This document shows positions 16,261 to 24,287 of a stretch of DNA of 64,000 nt, piece by piece. This DNA comes from Paenibacillus donghaensis. Its GTDB lineage: Bacteria > Bacillota > Bacilli > Paenibacillales > Paenibacillaceae. Numbering within the stretch: the first letter of the stretch is position 1; each line of letters starts with the position of its first letter. The notes under the pieces were generated by a model. That model worked only from the letters and a program-made list of their open reading frames with translations. It was not told the origin of the DNA and did not search any database. The stretch lies in assembly GCF_002192415.1 (NCBI RefSeq), contig NZ_CP021780.1:1860001-1924000 (forward strand), written 5' to 3'. Position numbers and translations under genes: made by a program.

Positions 16261-16684
16261 GTTACTACTTAGGACCCTGCGAGGATATAGAAGGTTTACT
16301 TGCGAAGGTTAGGGATCGCACTACCGTAATCCAAACCCTCCCCACCCGAACTTCAGGTAACCTACGTCCTAACGGACCGTATAGCTCCTATTTCCTCATT
16401 TCTGCACTGGTTTGGAATGTAACGGACTGCATAGCCTCTATATCGGAAAAACAGGCCTTACCTAGTGGGTTTCGGCTTGAATAGGGGCTCCTGAGTCCGT
16501 TAGAGCTGCAAAACAGCCTTTGTACAGCAAATAGGGGCTCCTGAGTCCGTTAATAGTCTGAAAGTTAAGCGCTGGTTACCGGCGACAGCCTTCCTTTGTT
16601 ATGCTTAGCCTCCTTGTCGCGCGGTGTGGTATGACAGGCTCGGACGAGTAACACAAGGAACACAAGGGGGCTCTAAGTAGTAAC
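16261..16684. mobile_element. Short gene-less mobile element, copy E4 (B-type interior)
   Basis: It begins GTTACTACTTAGG and ends CTAAGTAGTAAC, flanked by a perfect 8-bp direct repeat CGTTTTCG at 16253-16260 and 16685-16692 within a TAGATG...CAACTA dyad. Four AACGGAC-N6-AGCC motifs lie inside, two in each orientation. It is nearly identical to E5 (21020-21442) in inverted orientation. Open frames inside it are not credible genes. Confidence 0.88.
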
Positions 16685-16778
16685 CGTTTTCGCAACTAAA
16701 TTTTCCGCGAGCGGCCCGGGTCCTAACCATGGACTGCATGGTCGCTTTTGTTTAGCCTGCCTCTAGTCCTCCAAGGAT

Positions 16779-16802
16779 AAAAGACCCCGCAGCGGGGGCT
16801 TG
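16779..16802 (-). terminator. Orphan terminator-like hairpin
   Basis: On the minus strand GCCCCCGC and GCGGGGTC form a tight stem followed by TTTT. No minus-strand gene ends here, so it may be a relic of a lost gene. Confidence 0.5.
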
Positions 16803-17350
16803 ATACATTAACTCGTGACTCTATAGTCACCGGTATGCCATTGCAATCACAGTATCGCTGCCGCCGCTTAGCTGTTGTTTAATGTGGTCGCGCTAACTAC
16901 CATATGCTGCTCTCGCCGCTGCTGGTGATTAGTGGTTGCTATTGCTGCTGTTTTTCCCTACGCCTGTTGCGGACCGTATAGCCTTTTGGAGTAATATAGT
17001 CATTTTGGAGGGTTTAACGGATGCATGGCTCTTATTGATGTGTTTTGCGCCCCAAAGTGAGCGTTTGGGAGTAAATAGGATCGTCTGAGTCCGTTAGCCG
17101 GTTAAAAAGTGTGTAAATCAGCACACTAAGGTCTCCTGAGTCCGCTCGGCCCAGAGTAGTTACTCCTTCGTTCGTTCGTCCCCACCGCCATCTGCGTCGC
17201 CTGCCTTGCCCGTTTGCTCCTACCGTTCGTGATCTCGCAGCAGAGCATATAGGGCGAAGGGGCTAGAAGGCGTCTATAGGATATGTGATGAAGTTAGTAT
17301 GTGTTGGTACAGAAGAAGTCATGCAATGTCTTGCAGGGACGGGCAAAAGC
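16803..17350. other. Spacer upstream of gldA with scattered repeat motifs
   Basis: No gene is seen. Degenerate AACGGAC/GTCCGTTA motifs occur at about 16970-17145, resembling the interior of the E elements but without terminal repeats. Confidence 0.5.
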
Positions 17351-17355
17351 TGGCG

Positions 17356-17383
17356 GGACAAACAGGATAATTATCCTTATAAT
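17356..17383 (+). promoter_or_regulatory. Putative promoter of gldA
   Basis: GGACAA (17356-17361) and a consensus TATAAT (17378-17383) are separated by 16 bases, 40 bases upstream of the gldA start. Confidence 0.45.
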
Positions 17384-17422
17384 GGGAGGGTGAGGATAGA
17401 TACATAAGGAGGTCTTGCGGTT

Positions 17423-18526
17423 ATGGTGCAGGTAATTTATTCACCGTCCAGATATATTCAGGGCGGCGGAGAGCTTCACAAGCTGGGCAATTATTGTAAG
17501 CAGCTGGGGGCGAAGCAGGCGTATGCGATTGTAGATCCATTTATTCTGTCAGGCCATAGGGAGGCTATTGCCGCCAGCTTCGCCGAATGTTCAATTCCGC
17601 TGGAGCTGACAGCAATGCAGGGAGAGTGCAGCCGGGTTCAGGCCGAAGCCATGATTGCTGCTGTGGAGCTGGATCACGTAGATATCATTCTAGGTATCGG
17701 CGGCGGCAAAACAATGGATATGGCCAAGGCCGTCAGCGAATTTGCGGTGCTGCCGGTTATAGTTGTACCGACGGCTGCATCCACGGATGCGGCCTGCAGC
17801 GCTTTGTCCGTTCTGTACACCGAGGCAGGAGATTTCGACCGCTACCTTCCTCTGACCCGCAGTCCGGCTGCCGTCATTGCTGACACTTCGCTCATCGCCA
17901 AGGCGCCGCCCCGGCTGCTTGCCGCAGGGATGGGGGATGCGTTGTCTACCTTTTACGAGGCCAGAGCTTGTCACGCGTCCGGCGCACTCACTTCAGCAGG
18001 TGGTACCGGGTCCATTGCCGCATTAGCCCTTGCCCGCGCGTGCCGTGATACCTTGTTCCTGTACGGTGAAGCGGCGCTGAGTGATGTACGTGCTGGCGTA
18101 TGTTCTCTGGCCGTGGAGCATATTGTTGAAGCGAATATTTACCTAAGCGGCATCGGTTTCGAGAGCGGAGGACTGGCGGCGGCGCACGCTGTTCACAACG
18201 GCTTATCGGTGCTGGAAGAATGCCGTGGGAAGCTGCACGGGGAGAAGGTGGCTTTCGCCACCATCGTCCAGCTTGTGCTAGAGCGGGCAGCGGAGGAGGA
18301 GATCGCCGAAGCTATCCTATTCTGCCGCAGCTTAGGGCTTCCGGTTACATTGCAGGAGCTGGGGCTTGAGGGCATCAGTGTCGACAAGCTGCGGCTGGCA
18401 GCGGCAGCCAGCTGCGCTGAGGATAGCCCGATGGGCAACATGCCGTTTCGGGTGGAGCCGGAGGATGTGCTGGCTGCCATTATAGCGGCGGACAAGCGGG
18501 GCATGGAGACAGCAGGCTCATCGTAA
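17423..18526 (+). CDS. gldA: Glycerol dehydrogenase
   Basis: A 367-residue iron/zinc-type alcohol dehydrogenase, the normal GldA length; it oxidises glycerol to dihydroxyacetone with NAD+. Visible family marks are the NAD-binding loop GIGGGKTMDMAKAVSE, the STDAACSALSVLY segment, the first metal ligand Asp in AAGMGDALSTFYEA, and the His ligands in GFESGGLAAAHAVHNGL and KLHGEKVAFATIVQLVL. AAGGAGGTC sits before the ATG and a TATAAT promoter lies 40 bases upstream. The gene stands alone between inverted copies of the repeat element E4/E5. Confidence 0.93.
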   Translation: MVQVIYSPSRYIQGGGELHKLGNYCKQLGAKQAYAIVDPFILSGHREAIAASFAECSIPLELTAMQGECSRVQAEAMIAAVELDHVDIILGIGGGKTMDMAKAVSEFAVLPVIVVPTAASTDAACSALSVLYTEAGDFDRYLPLTRSPAAVIADTSLIAKAPPRLLAAGMGDALSTFYEARACHASGALTSAGGTGSIAALALARACRDTLFLYGEAALSDVRAGVCSLAVEHIVEANIYLSGIGFESGGLAAAHAVHNGLSVLEECRGKLHGEKVAFATIVQLVLERAAEEEIAEAILFCRSLGLPVTLQELGLEGISVDKLRLAAAASCAEDSPMGNMPFRVEPEDVLAAIIAADKRGMETAGSS

Positions 18527-18670
18527 GAGCGGTACCGGAACAGGGCAGGTTGCTTCTACTTAACATCGGGAGGGCTTATTGTTAATAATTGCGCTGGCCG
18601 GCGGGTACATATTTATCCTTCATGATCCCAACAATGAGAGCAAGGATTACACATGAAGGAGGAGAAGCGT

Positions 18671-19558
18671 ATGCTGCACAGCTGCTCGAGAATGAAACGT
18701 GACAGTTTGTTGGCTCTGATTGCCCTGCTGATCGTTACAGTGCCTGGCGGTTCTTCCGCTGCCGCCCGATCTGCGGCTGTCCCTGCCGCCAGCGGACATC
18801 ACGCCGCCGAAGGCATTCAAGGCCAAACAGATTCGCGGGTTAAAGACAGCAGAACCCGCCGTGTGGCCCTGATCATTGATGATTTCGGCAACGGGATGAA
18901 AGGGACGGACGAGATGTTTGATCTGCCGGTGAAGATTACGGTTGCAATCATGCCATTCCTGTCCACGACGGAGCAGGATGCGCGCCGTGCACATGAACGC
19001 GGCTTCGATGTACTGCTTCATCTGCCGATGGAGCCGCGTCACGGCAAGCCGCAATGGTTGGGGCCGGGAGCGGTGCTGGCGAACATGAGCGATGCCGAAA
19101 TCCGCCAGCGGGTGCAAGCCGCGCTGGATAATGTCCCTTATGCGATTGGCATCAACAATCATATGGGCTCCAAGGTGACAGGGGACAAACGGATCATGGG
19201 TATCGTACTGGCGGTGTGCAAGGAGCGGGGACTTTTTTTTGTGGACAGCCGCACCAATTACCGTTCCGTCGCCGGGACCATGGCGGAAGCAAGCGGACTG
19301 CCGCGTGTGGAGAATGATATCTTTCTGGATGATGTCCACACCACCCAGCATGTGCTTAAGCAGATGCTTCTGGTCGGCGAGCATGCCCAGAAGCACAGGT
19401 ATTGCGTTACCATCGGCCATGTAGGCATCCAAGGCAAAGTAACCGCCGCAGGCATCCGCGGCGGCATTGCAGAACTGAAGGACCAAGTTGAATTCATCGG
19501 TATCTCGGAACTGGTCAAGGCGGAGTGGAACTGGAGCGCCGGTCCTACACTTCCATAA
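18671..19558 (+). CDS. Divergent polysaccharide deacetylase family protein (YibQ-like)
   Basis: A 295-residue exported protein. MKRDSLLALIALLIVTVPGG is a signal peptide, cleaved probably near SSAAARSA. The mature part has the divergent deacetylase core: RVALIIDDFGNGMKGTDEMF with the catalytic DD pair, VTVAIMPFL-type strand, LLHLPMEP with its His, NNHMGSKVT and FFVDSRTNYRS. The fold is that of NodB-type carbohydrate esterases, though enzymatic activity of YibQ proteins is not well established. The start at 18671 follows AAGGAGGAG; the ATG at 18653 overlaps that site. It converges with the amidase gene, their ends overlapping by 14 bases. Confidence 0.85.
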   Translation: MLHSCSRMKRDSLLALIALLIVTVPGGSSAAARSAAVPAASGHHAAEGIQGQTDSRVKDSRTRRVALIIDDFGNGMKGTDEMFDLPVKITVAIMPFLSTTEQDARRAHERGFDVLLHLPMEPRHGKPQWLGPGAVLANMSDAEIRQRVQAALDNVPYAIGINNHMGSKVTGDKRIMGIVLAVCKERGLFFVDSRTNYRSVAGTMAEASGLPRVENDIFLDDVHTTQHVLKQMLLVGEHAQKHRYCVTIGHVGIQGKVTAAGIRGGIAELKDQVEFIGISELVKAEWNWSAGPTLP

Positions 19559-20312
19559 GATATGCGATGATGCCATCGGCTATCGCCTCGGCAATCCGCT
19601 GCTGGCCCTTCGAGCTGCACAGCTGGGCCCGGTCGACTGGGCTGCTGATGAAACCCGCCTCGACAATTACTGTTGGGGCGGTTATTTTGTTGAGCAGATA
19701 GAACGGCTTGCCTGGTCTGGTCAAGGCGTCCGTCTGATAAAGACGGTTCAGCTGTTCTTGCAGCGACTGGGCCAGTAGAAAGCTGCGGCCTTCCTGTCGG
19801 TAGAGCACCAGGGGACCGTGCTTCGCAGGTGAAGGCGCCCAGTTGATGTGGATACTAACCACCACCGCTGCCTGAATCGTCTCGGCCAGCTCCTTGCGCT
19901 GGGCCAAATCCCGCATATGGCGGGAGGAGCTGCGCAGCCAGCGGTTGTCGTCGCTGGGCGCATAGTCGCCAAGCCGGTTCAGAATGGCGCCGAAGCCGTC
20001 ACTGCGCAGCATCAGGAACAGCTTGCGCGAGATCCCCAGCGTAATATCCTTCTCCAGAATGGAGCCATAGGAGGTACCGCCGTCAATCCCGCCATGTCCG
20101 GCGTCGATCAGAATCATCCGCTGGTCATGCCCCAGCAGATGCTGCCGTTCCGCCGGGACTGCGCCGGTACTGGGCGGAACGCCCGCCCCCTGGGCATAAC
20201 CCGCTGACAGCAGCCAGCCGGCTGCGGCCAATCCGGGCAGAAGGCAACGCAGAAGTCTGCGCCAGGGTGAAGCAGCCGGTATAATCCGGCAGAGCAAGAT
20301 CTTTTTCAACAA
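19545..20312 (-). CDS. N-acetylmuramoyl-L-alanine amidase (CwlD-like)
   Basis: A 255-residue Amidase_3 enzyme that would cleave the peptide stem from MurNAc in peptidoglycan. The zinc ligands are visible: His in LIDAGHGGIDGG, Glu in ILEKDITLGIS, His in VVSIHINW; the catalytic Glu is in PTVIVEAGFIS. The N-terminus (LLRCLLPGLAAAGWLLSAGY) is a signal or membrane anchor. The length fits CwlD, which makes muramic lactam in spore cortex. The start is a TTG at 20312, eight bases after GGGGAGG; this places it outside the ATG frame that overlaps it. yqzE is divergent from it. Confidence 0.9.
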   Translation of the reverse strand: MLKKILLCRIIPAASPWRRLLRCLLPGLAAAGWLLSAGYAQGAGVPPSTGAVPAERQHLLGHDQRMILIDAGHGGIDGGTSYGSILEKDITLGISRKLFLMLRSDGFGAILNRLGDYAPSDDNRWLRSSSRHMRDLAQRKELAETIQAAVVVSIHINWAPSPAKHGPLVLYRQEGRSFLLAQSLQEQLNRLYQTDALTRPGKPFYLLNKITAPTVIVEAGFISSPVDRAQLCSSKGQQRIAEAIADGIIAYLMEV

Positions 20313-20478
20313 TCATCGAACCTCCCCACATATTATTCACGATTAGGTTGCGCTGCAAGAGGACAACCTATACGAAATAAACGCTCATAGTTTAGCGGCC
20401 GGCTTAACGGTGCACACTAAGAATAAATATCGATGGAGCTTAAGCAGCAAGTGGGAATGAATAAGAGGAGGTGGCCTT

Positions 20479-20667
20479 ATGGCTTCCGGTGGAGATGAGC
20501 TGGTGAAATACATTACGGAAAAAGTGGTTGTATATATAGAAGATCCGCGTGGCAGGCATGCGCGCAGAGAGGCTGTCAAGCAGCCTTGGTCACAGCGATG
20601 GTTCGGCATGCTCCCGCTGGGCTGGTCACTTTGGTGCAGAAAGTGGATGGGCAGATTAAAGAGGTAG
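20479..20667 (+). CDS. yqzE: YqzE family protein
   Basis: A 62-residue basic protein. The family pattern is visible: DELVKYITEKVVVYIEDPR at the N-terminus, a run of Arg/Lys, then WSQRWFGMLPLGWSLW near the C-terminus. In Bacillus yqzE lies by the comG competence genes and its function is unknown; here the competence genes are not in the window. GAGGAGGTGG precedes the ATG, so translation is well supported. Confidence 0.8.
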   Translation: MASGGDELVKYITEKVVVYIEDPRGRHARREAVKQPWSQRWFGMLPLGWSLWCRKWMGRLKR

Positions 20668-20886
20668 CCGTTTATTCACTGAACGTACAACAGGGCAGCA
20701 CCGTGTGAATGGGTTGTTAAGCGGACGGATCAAGGTAAGGAGATTTTCGGGAGCAGCAAGAGTATTTGCTCAAAAGGCATCTAATTTCGCCGCTTATGCA
20801 CGCTTTACATTTGCAGAGAGATGGTTAAACAGAATGAGCACTTTACCACTTACAGCTTCATCAGGCCGGAATAATTGTAGAAACTG

Positions 20887-21553
20887 GTTACTGCTTAGGT
20901 CTCCTTATAATAAGAATTATACCGACTTTGTTACCTAATTAGGGAGCCAATCCATTAGTTGCGAAACTGCATCTAATTAGCCTATTATTTCCGTTTTGGA
21001 GGAAATAAGTGCGAATACGGTTACTACTTAGGCCCCCTTGTGTTCCTTGTGTTACTCGTCCGAGCCTGTCCTACCACACCGCGCGACAAGGAGGCTAAGT
21101 ATAACAAAGGAAGGCTGTCGCCGGTAACCAGCGATTAACTTTCAGACTATTAACGGACTCAGGAGCCTCTATTTACTGAAAAAAGGCTGTTTTGCAGTTC
21201 TAACGGACTCAGGAGCCCCTATTCAAGCCGAAACCCACTAGTTAAGGCCTGTTTTTCCGATATAGAGGCTATGCGGTCCGTTACATTCCAAACCAGCGCA
21301 GAAATGAGGAAATAGGAGCTATACGGTCCGTTAGGACGTAGGTTACCTGAAGTTCGGGTGGGGAGGGTTTGGATTACGGTAGTGCGATCCCTAACCTTCG
21401 TAAGTAAACCTTCTATATCCTCGCAGGGTCCTAAGTAATAGCCGAATACGCATCTATTTTGGACATTTGAACGCTTCAGGTGTGATTTACTTGAAATTAG
21501 TTGCAGATTCGCACTTATTCGGCTGATATCTAGCAATTTGGATTGCACTTTCG
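20887..21553. mobile_element. Short gene-less mobile element, copy E9 (A-type), carrying E5 and cut by E6
   Basis: It starts GTTACTGCTTAGGTCTCC and follows the E1 sequence. E5 is inserted in its second TGC-N6-GCA dyad and E6 in its fourth, so only the parts at 20887-21019 and 21443-21553 belong to it. Its right terminus is missing. No gene is present. Confidence 0.65.
21020..21442. mobile_element. Short gene-less mobile element, copy E5 (B-type), inverted relative to E4
   Basis: It begins GTTACTACTTAGG and ends CCTAAGTAATAGC. It is flanked by a perfect 8-bp duplication CGAATACG at 21012-21019 and 21443-21450. The corresponding uninterrupted site AAGTG-CGAATACG-CATCTA exists in E1 at 1291-1309. 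It is a near-identical inverted copy of E4. Confidence 0.88.
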
Positions 21554-21832
21554 GTTACTACTTAGGACCCCAGCCATCCCCAAGTAGGTTTGCACCTTCG
21601 GAGTAGTACAACAGAGGTGTCTATGGGGAAAAACTACCGTTAATACCTGGCTCATGCTCGATTGTCGTGGCTTATAGGGAAAAGTGACCACTACATCGTC
21701 CATTTAGGGCTTTTCGGAGCGGATAGGACTTCATTAGTGATAAAAATTCACTATCAGTTCACCAGAATGCCCAACTTTCGTCCAACTAGCGGTAGAATTT
21801 CCCTATCATTCCTCACTGGATAAGTAGTAATA
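21554..21832. mobile_element. Short gene-less mobile element, copy E6
   Basis: It begins GTTACTACTTAGGACCCC directly after CACTTTCG, in the fourth dyad of E9, and ends with TAAGTAGTAAT near 21830. A matching right duplication is absent. The right-end sequence resembles that of E7 at 1.98-2.02 kb. Confidence 0.55.
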
Positions 21833-21877
21833 CATCAAACAGCGCTTCCCAATAAGTGGGGAAGCGCTGTTTGGTGT
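21833..21877 (-). terminator. Strong hairpin, terminator of the minus-strand gene at 21913
   Basis: CATCAAACAGCGCTTCCC and GGGGAAGCGCTGTTTGGTG form a long stem around AATAAGT. On the minus strand it lies just after the stop of the anchored-protein gene and ends in GTTTGATGT. Confidence 0.7.
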
Positions 21878-21912
21878 ATGGTAAGGGTAAAGCGATCAAA
21901 GACAGCGGCAGC

Positions 21913-23037
21913 TTATTGCTCCTCCGGCGGCTGGAGCCGGAAGCCAACCACCGCTGGCCCTTGCAGCGGCAGCAGATGCAGGCTGCCGGCCTGCTGCAGC
22001 ACAGCCAGCGGCAGATAGCGCCTGCCGCCCGGCCCGGTGGCAGCGTACATCACCGCTGCGCTGACGGCAGGCTGCCCGGCGCCGGTGCTCCAGCGCTGCG
22101 AGCCGGTGATCATGAACGGCGAGCCCAGGCTGTCATTACGCCCGGCAGCTTGATAGGCCAGGCTTCCGCCAGGCGGAATGGCTGACACCAGCCGCTCGGC
22201 CATGGCAGCGCTAAGCTTGGGCGCCGACAGCCAGGAGAGGTCGGCATAGGGATCATCCGGTCCGCCGCTGCGGGTCGAGCGGACCGGGGCGGCATCCGGC
22301 TGGAAGCTGGTTATTGCCGGTGCAACCACTGTCTGCGCACCCAGCCTTTTAGCAGCCTCTTGTTCACCCCAAGGCAATACCTGAGGGACCGCAGCATGAA
22401 TGTATAAAGTTTCTGTACCAAGCTTTATTTTCCAGACTGGCAGCAAAGGGCCATAGAGAGCCGTTACGTCCAGCGTTCCCGAATAAGAGGAAGGAATAAG
22501 TGCGCTCTGCACCAGATAACGGCGCAGATCGGTCATGCTGTAAGGGAGGCCTTCGGTTCCGGCCCCGTATTCGCTTAGCACGTAGCCGCCATCGGCAGCA
22601 GCGGAAATAATCAGGTAGCCGACACGTTGCCCGCCGTTCATCACATTCACCAGCCAGCTGTGCGTGCCCGGCCCCAGCGGATAAGTCTCCAGCTGCGCGT
22701 TCTTCCAGCTGCTGAAGGGGGCATCAGCAGCCAGCTTGTCCACGCTGCTCCGGGCAAATTCCGCCGCAGTGGCAGGAGGCGCGACTGTTGCCAGCACCGG
22801 CCCGGAATCCGCCGCAGCGTTTGTGCTGAGCGTCGCTGTAGTTCCCGACCCTGTTGCAGACAGCTGCAGCGAGAAGCTAAGGCTTAACGCTGTCAATCCT
22901 GCGCAGAGCATCAGGGCAATCTTGCCCATGGGCAGGCGCTTCAGCCTATGCTTCCAGCTCTTGACGGTCCTCTCCTCCAGCACAGGTTGCGTCCCCCTCA
23001 CAGAACTGTACCCTCTCGTAGTTCTGTTCCCCTTCAT
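21913..23037 (-). CDS. Membrane-anchored protein of unknown function
   Basis: A 374-residue protein I cannot assign. A basic N-terminus (KSWKHRLKRLPMGK) precedes one transmembrane helix (IALMLCAGLTALSLSFSLQL), so most of the chain is outside the cell. The extracellular part starts with a Ser/Thr/Ala-rich linker and has several Gly/Pro-rich stretches; no catalytic motif stands out. I set the start at 23037 because AAGGTG lies eight bases upstream; the frame stays open to a GTG at 23112 without a ribosome site. It lies downstream of yqhG on the same strand after a 190-base gap. Confidence 0.6.
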   Translation of the reverse strand: MKGNRTTRGYSSVRGTQPVLEERTVKSWKHRLKRLPMGKIALMLCAGLTALSLSFSLQLSATGSGTTATLSTNAAADSGPVLATVAPPATAAEFARSSVDKLAADAPFSSWKNAQLETYPLGPGTHSWLVNVMNGGQRVGYLIISAAADGGYVLSEYGAGTEGLPYSMTDLRRYLVQSALIPSSYSGTLDVTALYGPLLPVWKIKLGTETLYIHAAVPQVLPWGEQEAAKRLGAQTVVAPAITSFQPDAAPVRSTRSGGPDDPYADLSWLSAPKLSAAMAERLVSAIPPGGSLAYQAAGRNDSLGSPFMITGSQRWSTGAGQPAVSAAVMYAATGPGGRRYLPLAVLQQAGSLHLLPLQGPAVVGFRLQPPEEQ

Positions 23038-23228
23038 AGGTGCATCACCTTCATCAAGTCGATCACTTTCATCAGTGTTCTCACCTTTCCACGCTCCATT
23101 CCCGTCCGGCACTAGGCTCTACAGCCCATTGTAGAGGACAAGCCCTAAAAAGGCTGTTGCTTGCTGTCGTGCGGGACGCAGGATCAGCGGCTGTTTTTTT
23201 GCCTGCTTTTAGCGAGCAGGGTCAGATT

Positions 23229-24287
23229 CTACAGGCTGCGCAGATGAAACAGCCCATACGTAACCGCAGAAACTGCAATCTGCGGCTCATACTGCCAGGA
23301 GGTCTCCTGGCGGCGGCGGTTATACTGCTCCTCCACACCCTGGCGTTTCTCCTCATCCGGCTCCTTCAGCAGCTCGCTGTAGTATATGTCGATGATGGTC
23401 AGCTCCAGCTTCAGCCGTTCGCGGGCTTCTTCCGCCCAGCTGTAGTCCAGCTCCGCTAGCTGGGCGGTCAGATGAGCTTCCAGCAGGTCGGTCGCCGCAC
23501 TCACAGACATCTCGTAAGGCTGGATATGGACATTGCCGGGCAGCCGGGGCGTTAGTGTGAGCGAATCCAGCCTGCTGCTGAAATCGCCGTCAATGCTTCC
23601 TCTGGTCAGCGAGATTCCGATATAATGCAGTTCCTCACGCTTGAGGTCGCAGGTCATCTCGACCTTGTAGCAGACGCCCAGCCACGGCTCATAGGCTGCT
23701 GAGAACAAGGTGTTGCGCTGCTTGCTGTTCGCTTCCTCGAATAGATACAGCGCTTTGCCTTCATCCTTGGCCGCGCTCCAGATCTGGCGCAGCCGCTTGC
23801 TGCCGTAAGTAACATCCTCGCGCCGGATCATGCCCGGCCCGATGCGCGGCAGCACCGGCATCACGCCGAAATAGCGGGCCAGAATGCTGTCCTCTGGACC
23901 GTTATACCCACCGGGCGCTCCATTCTCTCCATCCGTACCTGCAGAAGCTCCCGGCTCAGCTCCCGCTTCCATCTCACCGGAAGCACCTGGAGCGGCAGCG
24001 CCAATCACTGCGCCCGACGTCCCGGCGTTGCTACGGACAGGCGGTGCTGCTGCAGCCAGGCTGTCATACTGCTCCGGATCAAACACGAACGTGAATGACA
24101 GCGTCTCGGGATCCACGCCGGTGCGTTCGACGAATCCCCAGTAATAAGGGCGGTCCGTCAGCAGCCGGTCGGCACGCGGCGAGAGCTTCACGGTAACATG
24201 GAGCGGGGACACCTCCAGAATGGTGCATTCCGTCGCTTCCAGATAATCCATTACATGCTTGCGGACCTGTGCTGTGGAGAGTGTCAT
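23229..24287 (-). CDS. yqhG: YqhG family protein
   Basis: A 352-residue protein of the YqhG family, known in Bacillus beside the SNF2 helicase yqhH and here in the same pairing. Characteristic stretches are RPYYWGFVERTGVDP near residue 45 and the block YFGVMPVLPRIGPGMIRRED. A Gly/Ala/Glu-rich insert at about residues 85-125 separates two conserved parts and is longer than I would expect. Its function is not established. The ATG overlaps the helicase stop by 4 bases (ATGA), so the two are translationally coupled. Confidence 0.85.
   Translation of the reverse strand: MTLSTAQVRKHVMDYLEATECTILEVSPLHVTVKLSPRADRLLTDRPYYWGFVERTGVDPETLSFTFVFDPEQYDSLAAAAPPVRSNAGTSGAVIGAAAPGASGEMEAGAEPGASAGTDGENGAPGGYNGPEDSILARYFGVMPVLPRIGPGMIRREDVTYGSKRLRQIWSAAKDEGKALYLFEEANSKQRNTLFSAAYEPWLGVCYKVEMTCDLKREELHYIGISLTRGSIDGDFSSRLDSLTLTPRLPGNVHIQPYEMSVSAATDLLEAHLTAQLAELDYSWAEEARERLKLELTIIDIYYSELLKEPDEEKRQGVEEQYNRRRQETSWQYEPQIAVSAVTYGLFHLRSL

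Noticed and set aside
16200..16484. Matching small proteins encoded in E4 and, on the other strand, in E5 and its flank (21219-21548)
   Set aside because: Their similarity comes from the repeat DNA itself; both lack ribosome sites and the frames run across element boundaries and motif arms.
22110..22887. Small frames in other phases of the anchored-protein gene
   Set aside because: Shadows of the minus-strand gene with no initiation signals.
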